Positions 22,736 through 32,737 are shown, counted from the stretch's first letter. The stretch is 64,000 bases of DNA from Cherax quadricarinatus (GCF_038502225.1 NC_091374.1:1741909-1805908), one strand, 5' to 3'. Notes: generated from the letters alone by a model not told the origin. Numbers and translations are program-made.

Positions 22736-24532
22736 GGCAACGCCATGATGGGCAGGGCAGCAGATCATGGGGAAGGGGCAACACCATGATGGGCAGGGCA
22801 GCAGACCATGAGGAAGGAGCAACACTATGATGGGCAGGGCAGCAGATCATGGGGAAGGGGCAACACCATGATGGGCAGGGCAACAGACCATGAGGAAGGA
22901 GCAACACTATGATGGGCAGCACCATGGGACCATGAGGAAGGAGCAACACCAAGGAGCGTGAGCAACACCAGATAGGCAACGCCATGATGGGCAGGGCAGC
23001 AGACCATGAGGAAGGGCAGCAGAACAGCAGACCATGAGGAAGGAGCAACACCATGATGGGCAGGGCAGCAGACCATGAGGAAGGAGCAACACCATGATGG
23101 GCAGGGCAGCAGACCATGAGGAAGGAGGAAGGGGCAGACCATGAGGAAGGAGCAACACCATGATGGGCAGGGCAGCAGACCATGAGGAAGGAGCAACACC
23201 ATGATGGGCAGGGCAACAGACCATGAGGAAGGAGCAACACCATGATGGGCAGGGCAGCAGACCATGAGGAAGGAGCAACACCATGATGGGCAGGGCAGCA
23301 GACCATGAGGAAGGAGCAACACCATGATGGGCAGGGCAACAGACCATGAGGAAGGAGCAACACCATGATGGGCAGGGCAGCAGACCATGAGGAAGGAGCA
23401 GCACCATGATGGGCAGGGCAACAGACCATGAGGAAGGAGCAACACCATGATGGGCAGGGCAGCAGACCATGAGGAAGGAGCAACACCATGATGGGCAGGG
23501 CAGCAGACCATGAGGAAGGAGCAACACCATGATGGGCAGGGCAGCAGACCATGAGGAAGGAGCAACACCATGATGGGCAGGGCAGCAGACCATGAGGAAG
23601 GAGCAACACTATGATGGGCAGGGCAGCAGACCATGAGGAAGGAGCAACACCATGATGGGCAGGGCAGCAGACCATGAGGAAGGAGCAACACCATGATGGG
23701 CAGGGCAGCAGACCATGAGGAAGGAGCAACACCATGATGGGCAGGGCAGCAGACCATGAGGAAGGAGCAACACCATGATGGGCAGGGCAGCAGACCATGA
23801 GGAAGGAGCAACACCATGATGGGCAGGGCAGCAGACCATGAGGAAGGAGCAACACTATGATGGGCAGGGCAGCAGACCATGAGGAAGGAGCAACACCATG
23901 ATGGGCAGGGCAGCAGACCATGAGGAAGGAGCAACACCATGATGGGCAGGGCAGCAGACCATGAGGAAGGAGCAACACCATGATGGGCAGGGCAGCAGAC
24001 CATGAGGAAGGAGCAACACTATGATGGGCAGGGCAGCAGACCATGAGGAAGGAGCAACACCATGATGGGCAGGGCAGCAGACCATGAGGAAGGAGCAACA
24101 CCATGATGGGCAGGGCAGCAGACCATGCGGAAGGAGCTACACCATGATGGGCGGGGCACCAGACCATGAGGAAGGAGCAACACCATGATGGGCAGGGCAA
24201 CAGACCATGAGGAAGGAGCAACACCATGATGGGCAGGGCAGCAGACCATGAGGAAGGAGCAACACCATGATGGGCAGGGCAGCAGACCATGAGGAAGGAG
24301 CAACACCAGGGCAACAGACCATGAGGAAGGAGCAACACCATGATGGGCAGGGCAGCAGACCATGAGGAAGGAGCAACACTATGATGGGCAGGGCAGCAGA
24401 CCATGAGGAAGGAGCAACACCATGATGGGCAGGGCAGCAGACCATGAGGAAGGAGCAACACCATGATGGGCAGGGCAGCAGACCATGAGGAAGGAGCAAC
24501 ACCATGATGGGCAGGGCAGCAGACCGTAAGGC
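22736..24532. repeat. 41-bp minisatellite, about 43 copies
   Basis: The unit contains GACCATGAGGAAGGAGCAAC, ACCATGATGGGCAGGG and CAGCA. Spacing is exactly 41 through most of 23100-24500. The left end (22736-23130) is rearranged, with shortened and GGGGAAGGGG units. Minus-strand open frames across it are artefacts. Confidence 0.96.
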
Positions 24533-24814
24533 AGGTTCAAGACCATCACTAACCTTCAGCAGGGTACAAACTTGCTTCATACGCAGGTGTTCTACCAGCA
24601 AACGTTGATAACTTCAACCCTAAACTATTGACTTCAGGTGTAAACAAGAGGAGAACCACTGGGGATTCTTGTGTCAGTAGGGAACCCTGCCTCTTCTAAG
24701 CCTAGAGGCCGAAGTTTCAGATTTCAAATTATGAATGAGGCCTCGATAAAATTTCCTTAGTTCCAATGTTACAAATACATCAACATAAATTCAGATGTAC
24801 ATGAATGATTCAGA
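24533..24814. other. No gene or recognised repeat seen
   Basis: Intron sequence without a convincing open frame or family. Confidence 0.5.
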
Positions 24815-24862
24815 GAACCGACAAGTTGATAAACTAGACACATGTGCAACACTTGGGTATCT

Positions 24863-24908
24863 TGAATGAGGAAACGTTTCGCCACACAGTGGCTTCATCA
24901 GTCCATAC
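24863..24908 (-). ncRNA. Hammerhead ribozyme core (GCCAC stem II type)
   Basis: On the minus strand: CTGATGA (24895-24901), stem II GCCAC-TGT-GTGGC, GAAA (24877-24880), then CGTT. Proximal stem I is GGA with TCC (24902-24904 and 24870-24872). The distal part of stem I is disrupted compared with 56554-56598. The core is intact. Confidence 0.7.
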
Positions 24909-24924
24909 AGATCTTTCTCAAGTC

Positions 24925-24955
24925 GTGATGAAGCTCCAAAACGAGCGAAACGTAG
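24925..24955 (+). ncRNA. Hammerhead-like core (AGCTC stem II type), decayed
   Basis: GTGATGA (24925-24931) has C3 changed to G. Stem II is GCTC-CAAAAC-GAGC, then GAAA (24947-24950) and CGTA. Confidence 0.5.
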
Positions 24956-24975
24956 CCTTGATTAAAACAATTCTC

Positions 24976-25296
24976 TCATTTTAACATCATAATGGAATAC
25001 AGAATTTGAAAAATGAATAATATTTTATATAATCTCCTGTCCAGGATATATTATAATTTTGTATTTATATGCTAATAAGATTCATCCCAGGAGAGTGAAG
25101 TGCCACATATCTGAAGATGATGCCAGGCAGCTCTGACGAGTGGTTGGCACTGAGCTTCGTCTCACAAGTAGAACCCTGGCTTGATTCCCAGACCTGTGCG
25201 GGTAAGTCTTCTACGTAACATTTGCTGCCCCTGGTTTATTCTGTGGTTGTGGCTGACACACTTAACACCAACCATCCAGGCTTGATAATCTGAAGA
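24976..25296. other. No gene or recognised repeat seen
   Basis: AT-rich intron sequence without a convincing open frame or family. Confidence 0.5.
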
Positions 25297-25505
25297 ATGT
25301 TGTTGTTGTTCTGTCTTCTCCTTATATTACTATTACTAGCACTATTACTACTACCACCACTACTACTATTACTAATACCACCACAAATATTACCACTACT
25401 ACTGCTACTACTGCTGCACTACTACTACAACCACCACAATTATTACCACTACTACTATCATTACTACTACTGCTACTACTACCACTACTACTGCTGCTAC
25501 TACTG

Positions 25506-25548
<43 letters not shown>

Positions 25549-25562
25549 TACTACTACCTCAT
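25297..25562. repeat. Imperfect (CTA/ACC)n trinucleotide tract
   Basis: TACTACTACCACC-type triplets are interrupted irregularly, and become pure TAC near 25500-25545. Confidence 0.93.
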
Positions 25563-25956
25563 CATCTATTCATACTCTTCCCATCCCCCTCATCATCTTA
25601 CTTCTCCTCGTCCTGGTGTCTTGGAAGGAGAATACTAGAGGGGCGCCACAGTCTCCTGGCTCCAGCATCTCCCACCAACACACAAAGGAGAGACGAGCAG
25701 GTGAAATCGTCATGGTAACCTAAGGCAGAGTGCAAGTGTGTGTGAGGCGAGGCTAGGGGTGCCCGGGTGAGGAAGTGCCGGCTAGGAAGTGCCGGCTAGG
25801 AAGGTGCCAGGGGCAGAGAGGTTGGGGTGTGGTGTCCGCTAGAGGTGAGGGAAGAAGGGAGGGGAAGGGAAGGGGGTAGAGGAAAACCTTGCAGGTGAGC
25901 ATACAACACCTGCATTCCATCCACCTACCTACGTGGGTCGATAGGGAAGCGATGGA

Positions 25957-25957
<1 letters not shown>
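25563..25957. other. No gene seen
   Basis: Contains a short direct repeat (AGGAAGTGCCGGCT, about 25772-25800) and a purine-rich patch at 25845-25885. Nothing else recognised. Confidence 0.5.

Positions 25958-25960
<3 letters not shown>

Positions 25961-26041
<81 letters not shown>
25961..26041. repeat. (TC)n microsatellite
   Basis: Pure TC run of about 80 bases. Confidence 0.97.
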
Positions 26042-26043
<2 letters not shown>

Positions 26044-26093
26044 TTCATCCCTCTTTATTCACTCATCAATACTGGCCATTTATCTTCTTCCAC

Positions 26094-26096
26094 ACA

Positions 26097-26136
<40 letters not shown>
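26094..26136. repeat. (CA)n microsatellite at LINE B left edge
   Basis: The CA run directly precedes CAGTCAGGGGCCAGAG, where the LINE B fragment begins. Confidence 0.95.
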
Positions 26137-26138
<2 letters not shown>

Positions 26139-26139
26139 C

Positions 26140-26769
26140 AGGGGCCAGAGACTACAAACCTCACTCAAGAAAAAAGATCTTGGGGTGAGTATAACACCAG
26201 GCACATCTCCTGAAGCGCACATCAACCAAATAACTGTTGCAGCATATGGGCGCCTGGCAAACCTCAGAACAGCATTCCGACATCTTAATAAGGAATCGTT
26301 CAGGACCCTGTACACCGTGTACGTTAGGCCCATATTGGAGTATGCGGCACCAGTTTGGAACCCACACCTAGCCAAGCACGTAAAGAAACTAGAGAAAGTG
26401 CAAAGGTTTGCAACAAGACTAGTCCCAGAGCTAAGAGGTATGTCCCACGAGGAGAGGTTAAGGGAAATCAACCTGACGACACTGGAGGACAGGAGAGATA
26501 GGGGGGACATGATAACGACATACAAAATACTGAGAGGAATTGACAAGGTGGACAAAGACAGGATGCTCCAGAGATGGGACACAGCAAAAAGGGGACACAG
26601 TTGGAAGTTGAAGACACAGATGAATCACAGGGATGTTAGGAAGTATTTCTTCAGCCACAGAGTAGTCAGTAAGTGGAATAGTTTGGGAAGCGATGTAGTG
26701 GAGGCAGGATCCATACATAGCTTTAAGCAGAGGTACAATAAAGCACACGGTTCAGGGAGAGTGACCTAG
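26140..26769 (+). pseudogene. LINE family B, C-terminal end of reverse transcriptase ORF
   Basis: This is the 3' part of a non-LTR retrotransposon ORF, 5'-truncated. The frame is open from about 26161 (LKKKDLGVS) to TAG at 26767-26769, roughly 200 codons. Blocks typical of the region after the RT palm in CR1/L2/Jockey-type LINEs are KDLGV, YVRPILEYAAPVWNP, LEKVQRFATRLVPEL, YEERLR-like HEERLREINLTTLEDRR, RGDMITTYKIL and FSHRVVSKWNSL. The catalytic YADD motif would lie upstream and is missing. The remaining frame has no stops, so insertion is probably fairly recent. Family assignment is from motif recall, not a search. Confidence 0.88.
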
Positions 26770-26858
26770 TAGCGACCAGTGAAGAGGCGGGGCCAGGAGC
26801 TTGGACTCCACCCCTGCAACCTCAACTAGGTGAGTACACACACACACACACACACACC
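26770..26858 (+). repeat. LINE B 3' UTR tail ending in GTGAGTAC(AC)n
   Basis: After the stop come GGCGGGGCCAGGAGCTTGG, CACCCCTGCAACCTCAACTA and GGTGAGTAC, then a CA run. The same tail occurs at 342, 58949 and 61382, always beside a CA or TC microsatellite. Confidence 0.8.
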
Positions 26859-27065
26859 TAGGGGTGAGCATAGTGCCAAGCATATCACCAGTACATATCA
26901 GCCGAATAACCACTATAGTGTTCGTTTAGCACATGTCAACAAGGAATCATTCCCGAGTGTTTATACACCACGCATCAACACCATCTTGGAGTAAGCAGCA
27001 CCACAATGGAACACACACTTGATAAACCACCGTTTTCAAACTGTTTAAAAAACCCAAGAAGTAAA
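26859..27065 (+). pseudogene. Second, strongly decayed LINE B copy
   Basis: GGGGTGAGCATAGTGCCAAG, ATCAGCCGAATAACCACTAT, AACAAGGAATCATTC and TTGGAGTAAGCAGCACC match, in order, the ORF start of the neighbouring copy (26182-26400), with many substitutions, an internal deletion and in-frame stops. It begins at the CA tail of the first copy, so the two are head to tail. Confidence 0.78.
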
Positions 27066-27114
27066 CTGATAGCTTTAATTACAGGTAAAATATAAATTAT
27101 ATCTTTTAGGTGTA

Positions 27115-27256
27115 TACCTGGAGATACCTAGAGAGTGTTTCGGGGGATCAACGCCCCCGCGGCCCGGTCTGTGACCAGGCCTCATGGTTACCTGGAGGTT
27201 ATTCCGGGGATCAACGCCCCCGCGGCCCGGTCTGTGACCAGGCCTCATGGTTACCT
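27115..27256. repeat. Left part of 74-bp LINE-tail array
   Basis: About two units with TTATTCCGGGGATCAACGCC, CGCGGCCCGGTCTGTGACC and AGGCCTCATGGTTACC. The array is interrupted at 27257 and resumes at 28137. Confidence 0.9.
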
Positions 27257-28136
27257 TGTCATGTAGGGGGGTAATGATTGAATAGGATATAAGGGGAATA
27301 TGGGAGTAAGCGGAGGGAGTCAGTAGGTAGGGGACAGGCGAGGTGGTAGGAGTGAGGTATGCGGAGGTAGGTAGGTAATGTGAGGTCACTGGTGACTACA
27401 ACTTCACCTCTCATTACTCTGTACTCCACTCCACACTACTCACCCTCTCACTACTTTAACTAAACATAAATAAATGGAGAAATGAGTAAATAACGGGGAC
27501 AGTGAATATTACTATTCTACTCAAACACAGTTTATTATTACGTCTTTGTACAATAATATATTTGGGAACAGAACACTATTGTGGTTTAGATAAATGGGGT
27601 GGTACACATAAGCAGTGAGACAGGGAATACAATCAACTTGACCAAAATGAATGTAACTTACAATATAGCACAGAGGATAGTTCACTACAGGAACTAAGCC
27701 ACAGGTCCCAAGACCTACACAGCACGAGTACTGCGCCAAGCCAGTACTCTGCCCAATGCCTCCAACAGTCTCCCCCAGAGACTTCAGCAGCCTTCTCCCG
27801 AGCCCTGCACCCCAGCAGCAGCTCCTCTCGAAATGTCTCTGCTCAGAGCTCTGCACCCAGGCCAGAGCTCTGCCCGAATCTTCTGCTCAGGAGCTCTGCG
27901 CCCCAGCAGCAGCTCCGCTCCAATCTCATGATCATGCTCTTCCTTGGGCTTTTATGGTGGTCCAAGCACCCTCCACAACCACGTGTACGACCTGACGCCT
28001 AGGTCTGAGGCGTCAAGAACAAAAGACCTCAGACGTGGGCGTGGCTACAGACGTTTGCCAAGGCAAGGTGTGACCATATAATTGGTTAAATTAGGTCTCC
28101 CCAGAGACCTCACAAGCCCAGCTGGACTACATCACA
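27257..28136 (-). mobile_element. Solo LTR, 880 bp, inserted in the LINE-tail array
   Basis: The ends are TGTCATGTAG (27257) and CTACATCACA (28136), short inverted repeats with TG...CA termini. They are flanked by the 4-bp target duplication ACCT (27253-27256 and 28137-28140). Removing the element and one ACCT restores the array unit TTACCTGGAGG. On the minus strand CCATAAAAGCCC (about 27947-27958) could be a TATA box and AATAAA (27531-27536) a polyadenylation signal, giving a plausible U3-R-U5 order. No retroviral-type coding sequence adjoins. A Gypsy or BEL family origin is inferred from the 4-bp duplication. Confidence 0.82.
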
Positions 28137-29280
28137 ACCTGGAGGTTACCTGGAGGTTATTCCGGGGATCAACGCCCCTGCGGCCCGGTCTGTGACCAGG
28201 CCTCATGGTTACCTGGAGGTTACCTGGAGGTTATTCCGGGGATCAACGCCCCCGCGGCCCGGTCTGTGACCAGGCCTCATGGTTACCTGGAGGTTACCTG
28301 GAGGTTATTCCGGGGATCAACGCCCCCGCGGCCCAGTCTGTGACCAGGCCTCATGGTTACCTGGAGGTTACCTGGAGGTTATTCCGGGGATCAACGCCCC
28401 CGCGGCCCGGTCTGTGACCAGGCCTCATGGTTACCTGGAGGTTACATGGAGGTTATTCCGGGGATCAACGCCACCGCGGCCCGGTCTGTGACCAGGCCTC
28501 ATGGTTACCTGGAGGTTATTCCGGGGATCAACGCCACCGCGGCCCGGTCTGTGACCAGGCCTCATGGTTACCTGGAGGTTACCTGGAGGTTATTCCGGGG
28601 ATCAACGCCACCGCGGCCCGGTCTGTGACCAGGCCTCATGGTTACCTGGAGGTTACCTGGAGGTTATTCCGGGGATCAACGCCCCCGCGGCCCGGTCTGT
28701 GACCAGGCCTCATGGTTACCTGGAGGTTACCTGGAGGTTATTCCGGGGATCAACGCCCCCGCGGCCCGGTCTGTGACCAGGCCTCATGGTTACCTGGAGG
28801 TTACCTGGAGGTTATTCCGGGGATCAACGCCACCGCGGCCCGGTCTGTGACCAGGCCTCATGGTTACCTGGAGGTTATTCCGGGGATCAACGCCCCCGCG
28901 GCCCGGTCTGTGACCAGGCCTCATGGTTACCTGGAGGTTACCTGGAGGTTATTCCGGGGATCAACGCCCCCGCGGCCCGGTCTGTGACCAGGCCTCATGG
29001 TTACCTGGAGGTTACCTGGAGGTTATTCCGGGGATCAACGCCACCGCGGCCCGGTCTGTGACCAGGCCTCATGGTTACCTGGAGGTTACCTGGAGGTTAT
29101 TCCGGGGATCAACGCCCCTGCGGCCCGGTCTGTGACCAGGCCTCATGGTTACCTGGAGGTTACCTGGAGGTTATTCCGGGGATCAACGCCCCCGCAGCCC
29201 GGTCTGTGACCAGGCCTCATGGTTACCTGGAGGTTATTCCGGGGATCAACGTCACCGCGGCCCGGTCCATGACCAGGCCT
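28137..29280. repeat. 74-bp tandem array derived from LINE A 3' tail
   Basis: The unit contains TACCTGGAGGTTACCTGG, AGGTTATTCCGGGGATCAAC and GCGGCCCGGTCTGTGACC. There are about 16 units at 74-bp spacing; a few lack one TTACCTGGAGG and are 63 bp. The last unit runs without a break into the LINE A fragment at 29240-29890, whose 3' tail has the same sequence. Confidence 0.95.
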
Positions 29281-29890
29281 CCCGATGGATCAGGGCCTGA
29301 TCAACTAGGCTGTTACTGCTGGCCGCACGCAGTCCAACGTACGAGCCACAGCCCGGCTGATCCGGCACTGACTTTAGGTATCTGTCCAGCTCTCTCTTGA
29401 AGGCAGCCAGGGGTTTATTGGCAATTCCCCTAATGCTTGATGGGAGGCTGTTGAACAGTCTTGGGCCCCGGACACTTATGGTGTTTTCCCTTAGTGTACC
29501 AATGGCGTCCCTACTTTTTATTGGGGGCATTTTGCATCGCCTGCCCAGTCTTTTACTTTCGTAGGGAGTGATTTCTGTGTGCAGATTTGGGACCATTCCT
29601 TCCAAGATTTTCCAAGTGTAGATTATGATATATCTCTCCCTCCTGCGTTCCAACGAGTACAAGTCAAGTGCTTCCAAGCGTTCCCAGTAGTTAAGGTGCT
29701 TGACAGAACTTATACGTGCAGTAAAGGATCTCTGTACACTCTCTAGATCTGCGATTTCACCTGCTTTGAATGGAGATGTTAATGTACAGCAGTATTCCAG
29801 CCTAGAGAGAACAAGTGATTTGAAAAGGATCATCATGGGCTTGGCATCTCTCGTTTTGAAAGTTCTCATTATCCATCCTATGGTGTTGTA
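29240..29890 (-). pseudogene. LINE family A, C-terminal end of RT ORF
   Basis: 5'-truncated non-LTR retrotransposon on the minus strand. The open frame is about 205 codons from 29869: MRTFKTRDAKP, LSRLEYCC, PFKAGEIADLESVQRSF, LNYWERLEALDLYSLERRR, TWKILEGMVPN and FNSLPSSIRGI. These resemble the post-palm region and C-terminus of Jockey/CR1-type reverse transcriptases. The catalytic core is absent. It continues into GCGSYVGLRA and the 3' tail blocks that are tandemly amplified at 28137-29280. The 5' break is near 29885. Confidence 0.88.
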
Positions 29891-29920
29891 ATATTTTTTG
29901 TAGTTCAGTGGTTATTGTTA

Positions 29921-30110
29921 AGTGTCCCGTAGCTCAATCGCTAGCGCACTCAGCTCACACACTGAGGTCCGTGGTTCGATACCCGGTACAGGTGGAAACA
30001 TTAGGACGCGTTAAGACACCTGCTGTCCATGTTCACCTAGCAGTAAAATAGGTACCTTAGTGTTAGTCGACACTAGGATACGTGTACCTGTACCTAAATA
30101 AACTTAATAA
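29921..30110 (+). mobile_element. tRNA-derived SINE, 3'-shortened copy
   Basis: A box-like TAGCTCAATCG (about 29930) and B box GGTTCGATACC (29973-29983) lie in a tRNA-like 70-base head, followed by GGTGGAAACATTAGG, ACACCTGCTGTCC and TTCACCTAGCAG. The same head and body occur at 63530-63828 and, inverted, at 39440-39715 and 41310-41606. The tail differs here (CCTAAATAAACTT). Confidence 0.8.
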
Positions 30111-30500
30111 TTCATTAAGAGATTCCTTATCTTATCAAGTCCCTGTAAACACGATCTCCCTCACTTGTATTCCTTGAATTAGTGTTAAATGCTCTCTGAT
30201 AATTAAAATGGAATACCACAGATATGAAGTAAATGTCTGACTTAATCTCTCGAATTCTTCTTTAATCATTCTTTTATTAATTATTAATAACCTATTACTG
30301 AGTGATTATATCCCTGATTATTGGGTGATTATATCCCCTAAGTGGTCAAGCATTTAGTAAATTGTTCAGTGGTGATGGGAGAAGCCACAGTTTCCCTTGG
30401 GTAAGACTGTGTCTAAGTGATCTAGTACTCTTAGGGTATATTCTGTTGTTGACTGAGGGTAGAAGGCCTGTTTATACCAGATACCCACAGAGTTTATCTC
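30111..30500. other. No gene or recognised repeat seen
   Basis: AT-rich intron sequence. A short TGATTATATCCC direct repeat lies near 30304-30340. Confidence 0.5.
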
Positions 30501-30508
30501 ACTCTCAC

Positions 30509-30745
30509 ACTGGTACTGCTGCTACTGCTCCTGTGGTACTGCTGCTGCTGTTCCCGTGGTACTGCTGTTTGTGTTGTATTGTTCCTGTGGTATTGCTGTT
30601 GCTGCTGTTCCTGTGGTATTGCTGTTGCTGCTGTTCCTGTGGTATTGCTGTTGCTGCTGTTCCTGTGGTATTGCTGTTGTTCCTGTTGTATCGCTGCTGT
30701 TTATATTGTATTGCTGTTGTTCCTGACGTATTGCTGTTGCTGCAC
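30509..30745. repeat. 26-bp minisatellite
   Basis: The unit contains TTCCTGTGGTATTGCTG and TTGCTGCTG (starts 30608 and 30634), imperfect on both sides. Confidence 0.88.
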
Positions 30746-30824
30746 CTAACCTCAGTCATGATGTATTTTTTTCATACATTGTATCCAAACTTGGCATTTA
30801 GAAACTGTCTGGCGCATTCTTGTG

Positions 30825-30962
30825 TCTTCCATGTTTACCATGACCTCCCTATACCTTCCCTTCCATGTTTACCATGACCTCCCTATACCTTCCCTTCCAT
30901 GTTTACCATGACCTCCCTATACCTTCCCTTCCATGTTTACCATGACCTCCCTATACCTTTCC
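30825..30962. repeat. 34-bp minisatellite, 4 copies
   Basis: The unit contains CCATGTTTACCATGACC and TCCCTATACCTT, at 34-bp spacing. Confidence 0.93.
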
Positions 30963-31629
30963 TTTACTCACGCTTTTGTGATGTTAACCACTTGTACCTA
31001 TTATTCACTTCCTCTTTCACTTCCCCCTCAATCACTCCTCTCTATTGCCTTGCCGCTGCTTCCCTCTGTCCTCCAATTCTCCCTCTGCCTCCCACTCCCA
31101 CGTACGTGTTCATTCCCGTGCTCACTACCCATCTCCGGCTATCGCCTCACCTCTTGAGTCATCTTCAATTATTGCTTCTGCCTCCCTACCGCCTTTCTCT
31201 TTTCTCCCTCCCTCTCTCTCTCTCTCTCTCTCTGTGTGTATCTCCACCCCCCTAACAGTGATCGTGACTTGTTTGATGTGCGAGGTGTAGAATCAACTAC
31301 ACATTTTCTCTCCCACACTCAATCCTTCACCCCTTCCTTCCTTCCCTCCCTCCCTCTCTCTCTACCCTCTCCATCACATCCGGGTACTGCTATCAGTCCC
31401 TCTCTCATCCTCCCGACACAACGCGGTTAAGATCAACAAGCGGGTGGCACCAGTAACAAACATCACTACCGGCTTGTTAATGTGATGATCATACCGAAAA
31501 CTGTGCACAAGTATATTTATGCACGTTCAATACGTTTGTTAACAACATGTAAAGACAGACGAACCAGGGGAGACACGATAACAGCATACAAAATACCCGG
31601 TTTAATTTGATAGGAGTGAATCTGGCAAA
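30963..31629. other. Pyrimidine-rich intron sequence, no gene seen
   Basis: CT-rich throughout, with a (TC)n run near 31211-31235 and CCTTCC/CCCTCC tracts near 31330-31375. Open frames here reflect base composition. Confidence 0.55.
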
Positions 31630-31712
31630 TGGTAAGTGTTGGTGTTGTTACCAACACTACTCCAACACTGGTGTCGTCACCAACACTACTCCAACACTGG
31701 TGTTGGTACACA
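31630..31712. repeat. 35-bp duplicated palindromic unit
   Basis: ACCAACACTACTCCAACAC and TGGTGT are repeated twice, preceded by GTGTTGGTGTTG, so the segment can fold on itself. Confidence 0.7.
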
Positions 31713-31764
31713 TCTCATGCCACCACCAGTTGCTTAAGTCTGACTTCACTTGAAGTCACAGTCT

Positions 31765-31850
31765 ACCTACCTGGAGTCCACCTGGAGGGTATTCCGGGGA
31801 TCAACACCCCCGTGCCCCGGTCCATGACCACGCCTCCTCATCGTTCTGAC
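31765..31850 (-). mobile_element. LINE A 3' tail fragment
   Basis: CTACCTGGAGTCCACCTGG, AGGGTATTCCGGGGATCAAC and GGTCCATGACC are the reverse complement of the LINE A terminus. Confidence 0.75.
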
Positions 31851-31859
31851 AGTCGAAGT

Positions 31860-31978
31860 AAACCATACCACGGGTGGGGCTAGAACCTGCGATCAGAGAG
31901 TCACAAAACTCCAGACCGACGCGTTACCCACTGGACCAGCTCTGATCGCGAGTTCAAACCCCACCCCTGGTATGGTTT
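31860..31978. repeat. Palindromic tRNA-like repeat
   Basis: Arms 31860-31898 and 31940-31978 are inverted copies with few mismatches. On the minus strand the middle plus left arm reads TGGTCCAGTGGGTAACGCG (A-box-like) and GGTTCTAGCCCC (B-box-like), spaced as in a tRNA. On the plus strand the right arm offers GAGTTCAAACCCC. A tRNA-derived SINE folded into an inverted duplicate is the best reading. Half of it recurs at 60136-60262. Confidence 0.7.
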
Positions 31979-31989
31979 GTTTGTAATCG

Positions 31990-32330
31990 TGTCCTTACGA
32001 TTTTCTGAGTCCAAGTAAAATACGCAAGTTACTAACAACAAATGACTACGTTGTTAGTACCAACGATAACTACGTTAGTAGCAGCCAATGTGTAAGTACA
32101 AGGCACAAGTCATCCCACTAAGAACTGGAATGACCAATTATAACTGCAAAAACAATATCACGTCTGTGTTGCACACGTTCTCGCAACACCAGTGATGTTC
32201 GTGTACATTTCGACGTTCCTGGTCGTACCAATCTGCTACCTTCTCACGTTTTAACCAACAGTGCTCTTCTCACCAACTCCTAGACTGAGGGACTGATTAT
32301 CCAATCTTCTGTATATAGTTCCACTGTCTT
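31990..32330. other. No gene seen; left part of a decayed foldback element
   Basis: GACTGAGGGACTGATTATCC (about 32284-32303) and CAACAGTGCTCTTCTCACC (about 32259) match the interior of the hammerhead-bearing foldback at 52965-53265. The rest is unassigned. Confidence 0.5.
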
Positions 32331-32343
32331 CCATCCATCTCCT

Positions 32344-32400
32344 TGAATTTGTAATGATGAGGCCACTGGAGGGCGAAACGTGAGTAACGTATACCATTCA
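32344..32400 (+). ncRNA. Complete type I hammerhead ribozyme fold, C3 mutated
   Basis: All three helices can be drawn in 57 bases. Stem I: TGAAT (32344-32348) with ATTCA (32396-32400), and GTA (32351-32353) with TAC (32392-32394), separated by a TT/C internal loop. Box 1 is ATGATGA (32354-32360). Stem II is GCC...GGC. GAAA is at 32375-32378. Stem III is ACGT-GAGTA-ACGT, a closed hairpin. The predicted cleavage site is after GTA at 32391. Box 1 has A where the hammerhead has C3, which should greatly reduce cleavage, so this is probably an inactive relic. It is the only copy here with a looped stem III. Confidence 0.75.
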
Positions 32401-32634
32401 CGTATAACCTGACCCCACCTAACTTAAACCAGTAGTTACAAGATTGCAGGAAACGTTGAGAATTGGACGCCGGGAACCTCGTCGGGAAATGAACGTTGTA
32501 AAGATGACGATATATTAGTGGGTTCTGTGGAATAGTAATTAATGTACTGTGGTCTAGGACCTGTCTAATACAGTAATAATAATTACAGTAGCACTAGCTA
32601 AGGTTGTATTTACTACAGACTTCCATATTTTCTG

Positions 32635-32636
<2 letters not shown>

Positions 32637-32668
<32 letters not shown>

Positions 32669-32699
32669 GTAGTAGTAGTAGTAGTAGTAATTATTACTA

Positions 32700-32737
<38 letters not shown>

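Larger units (their letters stand above)
24815..24975. mobile_element. Two hammerhead-bearing terminal repeats in opposite orientation
   Basis: The left end reads AACCGACAAGTTGATAAACT and ACACATGTGCAACACTTGGG, the usual edge of these elements. A minus-strand core (24863-24908) is followed by a plus-strand core of another subfamily (24925-24955), then CTTGATTAAAAC. Confidence 0.7.

Noticed and set aside
22608..24601. Cys/Ser/Leu-rich minus-strand frames up to 618 codons
   Set aside because: Produced by the 41-bp array at 22736-24532.
29921..29993. Functional tRNA gene
   Set aside because: A and B boxes are recognisable but the acceptor stem does not close and the sequence continues into a conserved SINE body found at three other sites.
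30362..30877. 171-codon frame rich in Cys/Leu/Val
   Set aside because: Its middle is the 26-bp minisatellite at 30509-30745, and nothing on either side resembles a known protein.
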